53,732 nucleotides of DNA, from positions 1 to 53,732 of the forward strand of contig CAMOGG010000004.1 in NCBI GenBank assembly GCA_946614095.1, in the 5' to 3' direction. This document shows, one piece after another, positions 15,415 to 24,029 of the stretch (the first letter of the stretch is position 1; every line of letters starts with the position of its first letter). The DNA comes from an uncultured Caryophanales bacterium (GTDB lineage Bacteria > Bacillota_I > Bacilli_A > RF39 > UBA660). Under the pieces are notes generated by a model, which saw only the letters and a list, made by a program, of their open reading frames with translations, ran no database searches and was not told the origin of the DNA. The position numbers and the translations under genes are program-made.

Positions 15415-16665
15415 ATGAAAAAAATAAAAATTACTTGGTTATTATTAATGATATTATTAATTGATAATCCATCATGTTTGGCTCTTACTAAAAGTGAATT
15501 AACAGTTTTAAATTTAAATCCTATCGCAACCGTAGAAAAGCCAGAAGGTTATACGAGTGTACAAGGTGGAACCACAACGGATAAATATGTAATAACATTA
15601 TTCATTAATCAAAATGAAAATTCAGATGGAAAATGTGCTATTATGGCACTCAATAAAAAGAATTATAAAAAAGTGAGACTTCTAAAAAATCCCATTAGAG
15701 AATATAATTTTGGTCATGCCAATGATGCTACTTATAATTCCCTAACCAATGAATTAGTCATATTAAGTGGAAAAAAGTTAAACTTTTTAGATTTAACAGA
15801 TGATAAATTCACTCTAACAAGAACAGTAAATTTAGAAAAATACTATCATGCAGTTGGTTATGATGAAGAAAATGATCAATATGTTCTCGCAAGAGGAATT
15901 GATGGAGGAACATTCTTTGAAATCAGAAATAATGAATTTGAAATCATTAGAACGTTTATTTTAAAAACAAATTTAACCAAACAATCTCTAACGGTTTATA
16001 AAGGTAATATTTATTATGTTTGCTATGAAGCAGGTAGACTAACCAAATATCAAAGTGTCTATGATGGACTATTAAAAAGAAAAGAAAACTTAATTTATGT
16101 TTATAATTTAAAAGGAGAAAAACAAACCATTTATTATATTCCATATTCTTATAAAGAAGTAATCTTTGGAGAAATAGAAAATATATCCTTTAATCATGAT
16201 AAAATGTTAATACAATTTAATCATGCTCAAAAAGCTGGATATTTTACTGCTGAATATCCAAAAGAAGTAGAAACAAAAGTAAAATTAAACTTAAAAGAAG
16301 AAGATAATATAGAATACACTCTATATCAAGATGAGAAAGAAGTATTAAAAATAAAAACAAAAAATAATGAATTAGAATTTAACTTACATTATACAGAAGA
16401 AGGAACTTATCAGTATACAATACAACAAAAAAAGAAAGAAGTACAAAAAGAAGAAACAGAAATGGTTTTCGAGGAAGAAGAGCTTGAAAAAATAAAAAAA
16501 CCATTAGAAGTAACGGTTTATTATGATCCAGTAGTCAATCGCTTAAGAGCAACTACGAACTCAAAAGATTTACAATGGAATAAAGAATATTTCTATTCCA
16601 AAACAGAATTAAAGAAACTACAAGAATCAGAAAAGGAGACACTTCCAGATACAGGCATCTCCTAA
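15415..16665 (+). CDS. Secreted beta-propeller-like protein ending in LPDTG without a membrane tail
   Basis: 416 residues with a signal peptide (MKKIKITWLLLMILLIDNPSCLA). The body (about 30-270) has repeated beta-strand motifs around a propeller-like pattern (TDKYVITLFINQN, NELVILSGKKLNFLDL, NDQYVLARG, GNIYYVCYEAG), followed by a Lys/Glu-rich beta region. The protein ends TLPDTGIS: a canonical LPxTG sortase motif, but the hydrophobic segment and basic tail needed for a working signal are missing. The convergent lipoprotein gene overlaps the stop. The function is unknown. Confidence 0.78.
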   Translation: MKKIKITWLLLMILLIDNPSCLALTKSELTVLNLNPIATVEKPEGYTSVQGGTTTDKYVITLFINQNENSDGKCAIMALNKKNYKKVRLLKNPIREYNFGHANDATYNSLTNELVILSGKKLNFLDLTDDKFTLTRTVNLEKYYHAVGYDEENDQYVLARGIDGGTFFEIRNNEFEIIRTFILKTNLTKQSLTVYKGNIYYVCYEAGRLTKYQSVYDGLLKRKENLIYVYNLKGEKQTIYYIPYSYKEVIFGEIENISFNHDKMLIQFNHAQKAGYFTAEYPKEVETKVKLNLKEEDNIEYTLYQDEKEVLKIKTKNNELEFNLHYTEEGTYQYTIQQKKKEVQKEETEMVFEEEELEKIKKPLEVTVYYDPVVNRLRATTNSKDLQWNKEYFYSKTELKKLQESEKETLPDTGIS

Positions 16666-17333
16666 CAATCAATACAAATAGATATTTGATGTTTACTATT
16701 TCCTCTATATTCATTTTCTAAAAAGTCATCTTCACTATCATAAGTAAATACAGAAAGTTTAATATTAGATGCATCCCTACAATAAGCACCACATTGTAAT
16801 TTAAAAGAAGTAAATAAACTACTATCGGTATATTCATCATTCTCAATATGAGAATAAAAACTCTTTCCATGATTCGCATAATCATCATATAAATAAGCCA
16901 TAAACTGTTCCCAATGATCCATTGTATTACTAGGAGTCAAGATGTTATAAGATATTTCTTCTCCATTTACAGTATAAGTAATATGAAATCCAATCTTAAT
17001 TGGATTTTTTTGTTGATATTTCATATATTCTTCATAAAAACTATTACTAAAATCACTATTTAAATTAACAGTATCTAAATTAGATGGATATACTTGTAAA
17101 AACAAAATATCATCCATTGAATTAAAATTACCCTTAATTTCATTTACTTTCGTAAGAGTATTACCCTTCAACTCATAAAAAGAAATAGGAGTATCATTCA
17201 TATCTTGATAAGTAGGACTTACTTCTTCTTCCTTAATCTCTTTTTCCTTTTTAACACCTTTATTACTTTCAACTTTCCCACATCCACTAACGAATAATAC
17301 AATTATAATAAAAAAGAATATTTTATTTTTCAT
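16662..17333 (-). CDS. Lipoprotein of unknown function
   Basis: 223 residues with a typical lipoprotein signal: MKNKIFFFIIIVLFVSGC, the lipobox Cys at residue 18, then a Lys/Glu-rich linker. The mature part contains NGEEISYNILTPSNTMDHWE and four Cys (QCGAYC and CIDC at the very end). The family is not recognised. It overlaps the end of the convergent 15415 gene by about 4 nt, leaving no room for a terminator between them. Confidence 0.78.
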   Translation of the reverse strand: MKNKIFFFIIIVLFVSGCGKVESNKGVKKEKEIKEEEVSPTYQDMNDTPISFYELKGNTLTKVNEIKGNFNSMDDILFLQVYPSNLDTVNLNSDFSNSFYEEYMKYQQKNPIKIGFHITYTVNGEEISYNILTPSNTMDHWEQFMAYLYDDYANHGKSFYSHIENDEYTDSSLFTSFKLQCGAYCRDASNIKLSVFTYDSEDDFLENEYRGNSKHQISICIDC

Positions 17334-17399
17334 AGAATCACCAAACTAAGTATATCATAAATATCAAAAAATTGTTGATACTTTACAGTCCTAGTAAAT

Positions 17400-17430
17400 A
17401 ATAGAATTGTAAACAACAATATTCTATGTT
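17400..17430. repeat. imperfect inverted repeat upstream of the first TasA-like gene
   Basis: ATAGAATTGT (17401-17410) faces ACAATATTCTAT (17416-17427), an almost perfect inverted repeat with a 5-nt centre. It overlaps the likely promoter (TTGTAA near 17407 and TAAAAT near 17429), so it could be an operator or the stem of a leader. No regulator can be named. Confidence 0.45.
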
Positions 17431-17463
17431 AAAATCAAACTATAAAATAGAGGAGGAAAATAT

Positions 17464-18567
17464 ATGAAAAGAAATAGAAGAGGATGGTACTATTTATTAT
17501 TTGCAGTATCCATTCTAGGAATAACTCTAGGATATGCATATCTTAATACAGAATTACAAATCAATGGAACAACGAATGTTTCGTCTGCTAGTTGGAATGT
17601 ATATTGGAATAATGTTCAATTAGGTACAAACAATGTCACAACCGTTACAACTCCAGCAACCATCTCTACAGGTAAGACAGAAGTATCTTTTAATGTAGAT
17701 TTCAAAGAACCAGGAGATACCTATGAATTTACTGTAGATGCTGTAAATGATGGTACAATAGATGCGATGATAAGTACTTTTTCTAAAGGAGTATATGCAG
17801 CAAATGGTACAACAGAAAAGACATTACCAGACTACTTAGAATATACGGTTACCTATAGTGATGGAGTAGCAATTGCCAACAAACAATTATTAGAATCAGG
17901 TAAAACAGAAACTTATAAAGTAAGAGTTCACTACAAAGAAGATATCACTGCAACACAATTACCATCCACAGACGACAACTACATGTTCAAGTTCAGTGTA
18001 ACCTATGCACAAGGAGACGATACCGCAGTGGATAAACCATCACCATATGTTTATACAGTAAACAAATATGATGAAAGTGTAACAACACCAAAATGGAATG
18101 CAGTATGGTTAAATCAAGCAATTCATGAAAGTATCACACAATATCAAACACCAAGTGAAGCATTAGCTGCCATCAAAACTGCTTCTTCTAAAGATTTACC
18201 ATTCTACCTAAAACACAAAATAGAAAACGATGTCGTAACAGAATCTTATGTAGAGTTTGTAGTAACACCAGAAATGGCCGCGGCAAACACAGAAATGACT
18301 GCCGGAACTTATACATTAAGAGGAGGAATTAATGAATCACCATTAACGGATAAACCAATATATATACAAAATGCTAAAACAATCTATGATGCTTTTGGAA
18401 CAAAATGTTCTACTAACCCATATACAACTACTATAGACTCTTCTTACTTCCTTTGTAGTGTTTCCGGTTTGAATGCTTTTGCGAGTGCGACTGGCGATGT
18501 GGGCTCTTACAGTTCCAGCGGCAGCTGCAACGTGTACAACACCGGTAGCTCTTACTGCCTTTTGTAG
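17464..18567 (+). CDS. TasA/CalY-like surface protein with variable C-terminal cassette (copy 1)
   Basis: 367 residues. A basic N-terminus and hydrophobic helix (YYLLFAVSILGITLGYAYL) precede a TasA/camelysin-like beta domain: INGTTNVSSASWNVYW, EPGDTYEFTVDAVNDGTIDAMI, LEYTVTYSDG and YKVRVHYKEDI. A second part (about 195-290) is shared with the next gene. The last 37 codons (18454-18564) change character: 52% G+C by hand count, codons such as AGC, GGC, GCG and TAC that are rare elsewhere, and Cys-containing CSVSG..GSC..GSSYC. The C-terminal cassette aligns without gaps to that of copy 2. Probably cell-surface exposed; TasA-like proteins form fibres or matrix. Confidence 0.85.
   Translation: MKRNRRGWYYLLFAVSILGITLGYAYLNTELQINGTTNVSSASWNVYWNNVQLGTNNVTTVTTPATISTGKTEVSFNVDFKEPGDTYEFTVDAVNDGTIDAMISTFSKGVYAANGTTEKTLPDYLEYTVTYSDGVAIANKQLLESGKTETYKVRVHYKEDITATQLPSTDDNYMFKFSVTYAQGDDTAVDKPSPYVYTVNKYDESVTTPKWNAVWLNQAIHESITQYQTPSEALAAIKTASSKDLPFYLKHKIENDVVTESYVEFVVTPEMAAANTEMTAGTYTLRGGINESPLTDKPIYIQNAKTIYDAFGTKCSTNPYTTTIDSSYFLCSVSGLNAFASATGDVGSYSSSGSCNVYNTGSSYCLL
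18454..18567 (+). repeat. variable C-terminal cassette, copy 1
   Basis: 114 bp including the stop, same length as 19749-19862. Hand alignment gives 16 identical residues out of 37 and no gaps. The ends are best conserved (TGTAGTGTT at the start, GGTAGCTCTTACTGC near the end), while the middle differs at most codons. This pattern resembles a variable repeat of a diversity-generating retroelement or a recombining cassette. Confidence 0.6.
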
Positions 18568-18605
18568 TAGTGTCTGTCCCCAGTACATCTCAAAGTCTCT
18601 CCATC

Positions 18606-18629
18606 CATCATTTTTGATAAAAAATGATG
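18606..18629 (+). repeat. hairpin downstream of variable cassette 1
   Basis: CATCATTTTT (18606-18615) pairs perfectly with AAAAATGATG (18620-18629), loop GATA. The same hairpin with the same loop follows cassette 2 at 19903-19924, and the sequence between stop and hairpin is also similar in both (CCCCAG, ATCT, ATCCAT). It could be a terminator, though no long T tract follows on the plus strand. Confidence 0.7.
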
Positions 18630-18630
18630 T

Positions 18631-18700
18631 GTGTCGAGGGCTCTGCCCGAGCTTGTGGCGAACTTTTCATTCGAAGTGTAGCCACAGGAAAAAGATAGTA
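18631..18700. other. G+C-rich structured intergenic segment
   Basis: The stretch between the hairpin and the next gene is unusually G+C-rich for this genome. It contains GGGC-TCT-GCCC and a stem TGTGGC/GCCACA (about 18654-18696) whose loop has a further ACTT/AAGT pairing. It has no counterpart after the second copy. It may be a small structured RNA or a relic of a transferred element; I recognise no known family. Confidence 0.4.
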
Positions 18701-18746
18701 TAAAAGATGAAAAAATATAAAAGAAAAATTTTTTGGAGGAGTACAT

Positions 18747-19862
18747 ATGAGAAGTAATAAAAAGAAAAATAGTATCATTCTATTAGTATTACTATTATTA
18801 GGAATCAGCTTAGGATATTCTTTATTATCCAGTAACTTAAATATTAGTGGTACAACAGGACTAAGTAATAATACTTGGAATATTCATTGGAGTAATTTAT
18901 CTGTTACAAATGGAAGTGTTACAGGTACACAGGTAACGACTCCTGCAACCATTAAAACAGGAGATACAGAAGTAGAGTATTCTATAACACTATCTACTCC
19001 AGGAGACTTCTATGAGTTTACAGTAGATGCGGTAAATGAAGGAAGTATTGATGCGATGATTGAATCCTTCTCCAATAAAACATATGAAACTAATGGAACT
19101 ACCGAAAAAACACTACCAACATATCTAAACTATTCAGTAACTTATAGTGATGGAATAGCTCTAGCACCAAAACAAAAACTAGCTGCAAATACAACCGAAA
19201 AAGTAAAGGTGCGAGTAGAATTTAAAAAAGATATAGAAGCATCTCAGTTACCAACTGAAACAGATAGCATAGTCTTTAAATTTAATGTTACATATGTACA
19301 AGCAGATAATACAGCAGTTGCTAAACCATCACCATATGTTTATACTGTTAATAGATATAATTCAAGTGTAACTGGAAAAAATTCAGTATTGTTAAATCAA
19401 GTAATTCCAACAAATATTACCCAGTATAATACACCAAGTGAAGCCTTAACCGCCATCTCAACAGAATCTGGTAAAAATGCACCATTCTATCTAAAACATA
19501 AACTTGAAAATGGAATTGTTACCGAATCTTCTTTAGAATTTGTGGTAACTCCAGAGATGGCAGCAGCAAACACAGGAATGGTTTCAGGTACTTATACATT
19601 AATAGGAGAAAAAACTACGGATAAAGCTTCAGATTATATTAGTCCATATTATGATATTAATAAAGAAATAATAAAAACTGCATTTGGATATTCTAACAAT
19701 CCATCCCGTTGTACTGGTTCCGGTACCGGACATTCTTCCGATTTCACTTGTAGTGTTACCGGTTTGGTCGTTGGCCCGTTTGCAAATGGCGGTGTGGTCG
19801 TCAATAGTGAGACATGCATTTGTAGCGTAAACAGCGATGGTAGCTCTTACTGCTTTTGGTAA
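18747..19862 (+). CDS. TasA/CalY-like surface protein with variable C-terminal cassette (copy 2)
   Basis: 371 residues, paralogous to the previous gene over its full length: signal/anchor SIILLVLLLLGISLGYSLL, TasA-like domain with ISGTTGLSNNTWNIHW, TPGDFYEFTVDAVNEGSIDAMI, LNYSVTYSDG and VKVRVEFKKDI, then the shared second part (PSPYVYTVNRY, FVVTPEMAAANTGM). The C-terminal cassette (19749-19862, 47% G+C) ends GSSYCFW and matches copy 1 in length but not in most internal residues. GGAGGAG precedes the ATG. Tandem duplication is clear; the tails have diverged far more than the body. Confidence 0.85.
   Translation: MRSNKKKNSIILLVLLLLGISLGYSLLSSNLNISGTTGLSNNTWNIHWSNLSVTNGSVTGTQVTTPATIKTGDTEVEYSITLSTPGDFYEFTVDAVNEGSIDAMIESFSNKTYETNGTTEKTLPTYLNYSVTYSDGIALAPKQKLAANTTEKVKVRVEFKKDIEASQLPTETDSIVFKFNVTYVQADNTAVAKPSPYVYTVNRYNSSVTGKNSVLLNQVIPTNITQYNTPSEALTAISTESGKNAPFYLKHKLENGIVTESSLEFVVTPEMAAANTGMVSGTYTLIGEKTTDKASDYISPYYDINKEIIKTAFGYSNNPSRCTGSGTGHSSDFTCSVTGLVVGPFANGGVVVNSETCICSVNSDGSSYCFW
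19749..19862 (+). repeat. variable C-terminal cassette, copy 2
   Basis: Partner of 18454-18567, also 114 bp. Conserved positions include CSV, GL, V, three Cys and GSSYC. A one-base length difference near the end (TGC-TTTTGG against TGCCTTTTG) changes the last two residues from LL to FW, compensated just before the stop codons. The shared hairpin follows 40 bp later. Confidence 0.6.
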
Positions 19863-19949
19863 TAGAGGTCCATCCCCAGACTATCTTATGATCTCATAAT
19901 CCATTATTTTTGATAAAAAATGATATGCTATGATAATAGAAATAATATG

Positions 19950-19980
19950 GCGTAAGTTTTATGAACTTATGCTTTTATTT
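19950..19980 (+). terminator. terminator after the second TasA-like gene
   Basis: GCGTAAGTT (19950-19958) pairs with AACTTATGC (19964-19972), loop TTATG, then TTTTATTTT. Confidence 0.8.
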
Positions 19981-19990
19981 TGATTAGTAT

Positions 19991-20019
19991 TTGCTGAAAC
20001 TCTTCTTTTATTGTATAAT
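19991..20019 (+). promoter_or_regulatory. smc promoter
   Basis: TTGCTG (19991-19996), a 17-bp spacer and TATAAT (20014-20019). It directly follows the TasA-region terminator. Confidence 0.75.
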
Positions 20020-20038
20020 GATGAATAGGGTGAAAGAT

Positions 20039-22993
20039 ATGTATTTAAAAGGAATTGTAACGAGTGGTTTTAAATCATTTGCGGATAAATTAGAATTAAA
20101 ATTAGATGATAAGATTACTTGTATAGTAGGACCAAATGGTTCAGGAAAAAGTAATGTAGTAGATGCAGTACGTTGGGTATTAGGAGAACAATCTGTAAAA
20201 TCTTTACGTGGAGATGGTTCCATGTCAGATATTATATTCTCAGGTAGTAAATCAAGAAGCCCTCTAAATGTCGCAAGTGTAGAATTAATCTTTGATAATA
20301 GTGATCACTATGTAAATATTCCTTATACGGAAATATCAATCAAAAGAAGAGTCTATCGTAGTGGAGAAAATGAATACTACTTAAATAATGAAAAATGTAG
20401 ATTAAAAGACATTAATAACTTACTTATGGATACTGGTATGGGAAAAGAATCTTTTAATGTAATCTCTCAAGGAGAAGTAGATAAAATTCTAAGTAATTCT
20501 TCAAACGATAGAAGAGTAATCTTTGAAGAAGCATCCGGTATTCTAAAATATAAAAAAAGAAAAGAAGAAGCACTACGTAAACTAGATAGAACTCATAATA
20601 ATATTGATAGAGTAAATGATATTATTACAGAGTTAGAATTACAAGTAGGACCATTAAAAGAACAAAGTAAAAAAGCAGAGGAATACTTAGAAAATAAAAA
20701 AGGCTTAGACACTTATGAAGTAGCATTACTAGCTTATGATATTGAAAATATTCATAATACTTTAGAAAATACCAAAACCAAAAAAGAAAAAGTAGATGAT
20801 GAAATCGTAAAACTCTCGAATGATACAAACTTAAAAGATGCGAAATATGTAGAAGAAAATAATAAATTAGAAAAATTAGAAAAAGAAAGAAATAACTTAA
20901 ATAGAGAATTATTAACAGTTACAGAAGAAAAAGAAAAAATAGATGGAGAAAGAAATCTATTAAAAGAAAGAAGTAAAACAACAAAAGAAGAAAATGAAAT
21001 AAAAGAAGAAATTAGAAGTTTAATTGAAAGAAGAGAAAAAACATCAGGAGATATTACGATTTTAGAAGAAGATTTAAAAGATATTATGAAAAGTCTCACA
21101 GAAAAAGATAGTGAGACGATTGGAGTTGAAAGAGAACTTCAAAATGAAAAATTAAAAAAGAATATGTTAAATAATGATTATAATTCTCATAGTCAGGAAT
21201 ATATCTCTACCATTCATAAAATGAATAATTTAAAAACTGAAATGGAACAAAATGGAGATATGCCAAATAGTGTAAGAAAAGTACTACAATCCAATTCTCT
21301 AACAGGAATTCATGATACCATAGGAAATGTTTTAACGACTGAAGATGAATATGTAAAAGCATTAAATACAGCAATTGCTTCTAATAAGAATTTTATAATT
21401 ACAAAAGATGAAGAATCTGCGAAAAGAGCAATTGCTTATTTAAAAGATAATCACTTGGGTAGAGCAACTTTCTTCCCAATGAATATTATTAAAGAAAGAT
21501 ATGTAGATCATGAGACTTTAAATATCTTAAAAAATAGTAATGATTTTTTAGGAGTAATGTCAGACTTAGTAACATATAATAAAGAATATACATCAATTAT
21601 TAAGAATCAATTAGGAATAGTAGTAGTCGCTACAAATATTGATGCCGCAACGCGTCTATCTCACATGATAAAAGCAAAGTATAAGATTGTTACATTAGAA
21701 GGAGATGTCATCAATGTAGGGGGGTCCCTTACAGGAGGATCTTTATATAAAGGAAAAAGTACTATTATTTTAAAACAAGAATATAGGCATTTAGAAGAAA
21801 AAGCTAACTTACTAAAACAAGAACAAGAAGAAATCTCTAAAGAATTATTAGAAATCAATGAAAAGACAAATGAAATAGAAGAAAGATTATTCTTAATTAG
21901 TAAAGAAAAAGTAACTTTAAAAGAAAAGCAAGATACAAAAAATAAAGAAATAAAAGAAAAAAATGATTTATTATCTTCTATTATGAAAGAAGAAGAATCT
22001 CTTGAATCTATTCATAATCATTCTATTGATGAAAAAGAAAAAGAATTAATTCGAATGTATCATGAAAAAACAGCCTATAAAGAACAAATTGAAATAAGAA
22101 TGAAATCTTTAGACAAAGAAATTAGTGATTTAAAAGATAGAATAGAAAGAGAACAAGCAGATGATAAAGTAAAATTATCTCATCTAAGAGAACTTGAAAA
22201 ATCTTCTCGTGAATATGAAATATCTTTAAATCGTATGGATGTAAAATTAGATAATATGTTAGAAACTCTATCAACAGAGTATGAATTAACTTATGAAAGA
22301 GCAAAACAAGAATATGTATTAGATATTGAACCAGAAGAAGCAAGAGCAAAGGTAAATAATTATCGTGCTAATATCAAAAGAATTGGTATGGTAAATTTAG
22401 ATGCCATTGAAGAATATGAAAAAGTAAATAGTCGTTATGAATTCTTATCAAATCAAAGAGAAGACTTACTTCATGCAGAAGATACTTTATTAGAAATTAT
22501 GAGAGAAATGGATGACGTTATGAAGGAAGAATTTCAAATTACTTTTGACAAGATTCGAACAGAATTTCAAATAGTGTTTAAGGAGTTATTCAATGGAGGA
22601 AAAGCAGATTTGGAATTAACCAATCCTGATGATTTACTAACAACAGGAGTAGATATTAAAGCATCTCCTCCAGGAAAGAAACTAACAACAATTTCACTAC
22701 TAAGTGGTGGAGAAAAAACGTTAACTGCAATCTCATTATTATTCGCAATATTAAATGTAAGAACAGTTCCATTCTGTCTATTTGATGAAGTAGAAGCGGC
22801 GCTTGATGAAGCAAACGTTGTACAGTTTGGTAAATATCTAAATCATTATAAAAATAAAACACAATTTTTAATTATTACGCATAAGAAAAAAACGATGGAG
22901 TATGCTAATACGTTATATGGAATTACTATGCAAGAGTCAGGTGTATCTAAACTAGTTAGTGTAAAATTAGAAAATCATTTAGAAACAATTTAA
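20039..22993 (+). CDS. smc: Chromosome partition protein SMC (short-armed)
   Basis: SMC loops and organises DNA with ScpA/ScpB. The 984 residues carry the N-terminal head with Walker A GPNGSGKSN, a coiled coil, a hinge (about residues 405-575, ending VGGSLTGGSLYKGKS), a second coiled coil, and the C-terminal head with signature LLSGGEKTLTAISLLF and Walker B FCLFDEVEAALDEANV. Family members are usually near 1,180 residues; both arms are shortened by a similar amount while heads and hinge are complete. The ATG at 20039 follows AGGGTGA; the upstream in-frame ATGs at 20018, 20021 and 19991 overlap the promoter. rnc and ftsY, usual neighbours, are absent. Confidence 0.96.
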   Translation: MYLKGIVTSGFKSFADKLELKLDDKITCIVGPNGSGKSNVVDAVRWVLGEQSVKSLRGDGSMSDIIFSGSKSRSPLNVASVELIFDNSDHYVNIPYTEISIKRRVYRSGENEYYLNNEKCRLKDINNLLMDTGMGKESFNVISQGEVDKILSNSSNDRRVIFEEASGILKYKKRKEEALRKLDRTHNNIDRVNDIITELELQVGPLKEQSKKAEEYLENKKGLDTYEVALLAYDIENIHNTLENTKTKKEKVDDEIVKLSNDTNLKDAKYVEENNKLEKLEKERNNLNRELLTVTEEKEKIDGERNLLKERSKTTKEENEIKEEIRSLIERREKTSGDITILEEDLKDIMKSLTEKDSETIGVERELQNEKLKKNMLNNDYNSHSQEYISTIHKMNNLKTEMEQNGDMPNSVRKVLQSNSLTGIHDTIGNVLTTEDEYVKALNTAIASNKNFIITKDEESAKRAIAYLKDNHLGRATFFPMNIIKERYVDHETLNILKNSNDFLGVMSDLVTYNKEYTSIIKNQLGIVVVATNIDAATRLSHMIKAKYKIVTLEGDVINVGGSLTGGSLYKGKSTIILKQEYRHLEEKANLLKQEQEEISKELLEINEKTNEIEERLFLISKEKVTLKEKQDTKNKEIKEKNDLLSSIMKEEESLESIHNHSIDEKEKELIRMYHEKTAYKEQIEIRMKSLDKEISDLKDRIEREQADDKVKLSHLRELEKSSREYEISLNRMDVKLDNMLETLSTEYELTYERAKQEYVLDIEPEEARAKVNNYRANIKRIGMVNLDAIEEYEKVNSRYEFLSNQREDLLHAEDTLLEIMREMDDVMKEEFQITFDKIRTEFQIVFKELFNGGKADLELTNPDDLLTTGVDIKASPPGKKLTTISLLSGGEKTLTAISLLFAILNVRTVPFCLFDEVEAALDEANVVQFGKYLNHYKNKTQFLIITHKKKTMEYANTLYGITMQESGVSKLVSVKLENHLETI

Positions 22994-23038
22994 AAATGTA
23001 AATTTACATATTAGATAAATGTAAGTTTGCATTTTTTT
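22994..23038 (+). terminator. smc terminator
   Basis: AAATGTAAATTTACAT (22994-23009) pairs with ATGTAAGTTTGCATTT (23019-23034) with wobbles, followed by T residues. Confidence 0.8.
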
Positions 23039-23091
23039 ATTATAAAAAAAGATACATGATACAATAAGCATAAGAGAAGGGAGAAAGAAAA

Positions 23092-23988
23092 ATGAAAAAC
23101 AATATATTTATTGGGATCTTAATTGCTTTAGTGATTGGATTGTCTTGCTATATAGGATATGACAAAGTAATTCTCGAAAAGGAAGCTAAAACGGTAGAAA
23201 ATACTAATGATATGGAGAAAGAAATACCACAACCAGATAGTACATGGAAAGATATCGATATCAATGATGATAGAATAAAAGGAATCTATAATGCTATAAA
23301 AGATTTTTCTTACAAAGCTAGTCGAGGAGCGGGTATAAATGATTTTACGAATTATGAATTACTTAGTTTAGGAGTAGTGAATGGAGACTTTAAGAAAGAG
23401 GATCTGACAAATGAGAAAAAAGATCCGAGTAGTGGTATCATTTCTGCTACCTTAAAACTAGATGGAGTTTATAATGGTTTGGAGAAAGTTTTTAATCAAA
23501 CGAAAAAGTTAAACTTTTCAACAATTGATGGTTTTTATTCTTCCCCAAAAGTTAATACTAGTTTAAGCAATAATTCATATTCCAAGATCATGAGTCCTTG
23601 TGGATTTACATTTAACCAATATAATAAAGAAAGCAATTCCATAGATATTTCCATTGTTGGAGTTTGTGATTCTGTAACTGGGCCAGCCCCTGAAATGGAA
23701 GAAACTAAGATTGTATCTGTACAAGAAAAAAATGATATTATAATACTAAAAGAAAAGGCAATATATATATCACCATTAGGAGGAACAGACACCGAAGCAT
23801 ACTATCAAGTCTATTATGATCCGCTTAAAACTAGATATCTAGATGCTATGAATTTCAATTTAGATACCATATCAAATGAAAAAATAAGTGTAGAAAAATA
23901 TCTAGATAAAGCTACTACAATCACTTATACCTTCAAAAAGAATAATGATACAAATAAGTACTATTTTGTAAGTAGTACAATTGAATAA
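23092..23988 (+). CDS. Membrane-anchored extracytoplasmic protein of unknown function
   Basis: 298 residues with one N-terminal hydrophobic helix (IFIGILIALVIGLSCYIGY) and a soluble outer part. Recognisable segments include DRIKGIYNAIKDFSYK, two Cys in SPCGFTF and GVCDSVTG, and a beta-rich end (AYYQVYYDP, ATTITYTFKKN). The lack of a lipobox and the uncleaved-looking helix suggest an anchored protein. AAGGGAG precedes the ATG. The family is not recognised. It lies alone between the smc terminator and the TnpB element. Confidence 0.75.
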   Translation: MKNNIFIGILIALVIGLSCYIGYDKVILEKEAKTVENTNDMEKEIPQPDSTWKDIDINDDRIKGIYNAIKDFSYKASRGAGINDFTNYELLSLGVVNGDFKKEDLTNEKKDPSSGIISATLKLDGVYNGLEKVFNQTKKLNFSTIDGFYSSPKVNTSLSNNSYSKIMSPCGFTFNQYNKESNSIDISIVGVCDSVTGPAPEMEETKIVSVQEKNDIIILKEKAIYISPLGGTDTEAYYQVYYDPLKTRYLDAMNFNLDTISNEKISVEKYLDKATTITYTFKKNNDTNKYYFVSSTIE

Positions 23989-24029
23989 AGAAAAAGAGTC
24001 ATTGCAGTCTTCTTTTTTGTGTATAAGGA

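Noticed and set aside
18343-18588. Minus-strand open frame across variable cassette 1
   Set aside because: No start signals and no counterpart over cassette 2; it is a shadow of the G+C-rich tail.
18473-18703. Plus-strand open frame overlapping the end of the first TasA-like gene
   Set aside because: It is out of frame with the well-supported TasA-like gene, has no ribosome site and runs through the hairpin; its openness reflects the G+C-rich cassette.
17464-19862. A complete diversity-generating retroelement
   Set aside because: No reverse transcriptase, accessory gene or A-rich template repeat is present in the window; only the target-like cassettes are claimed.
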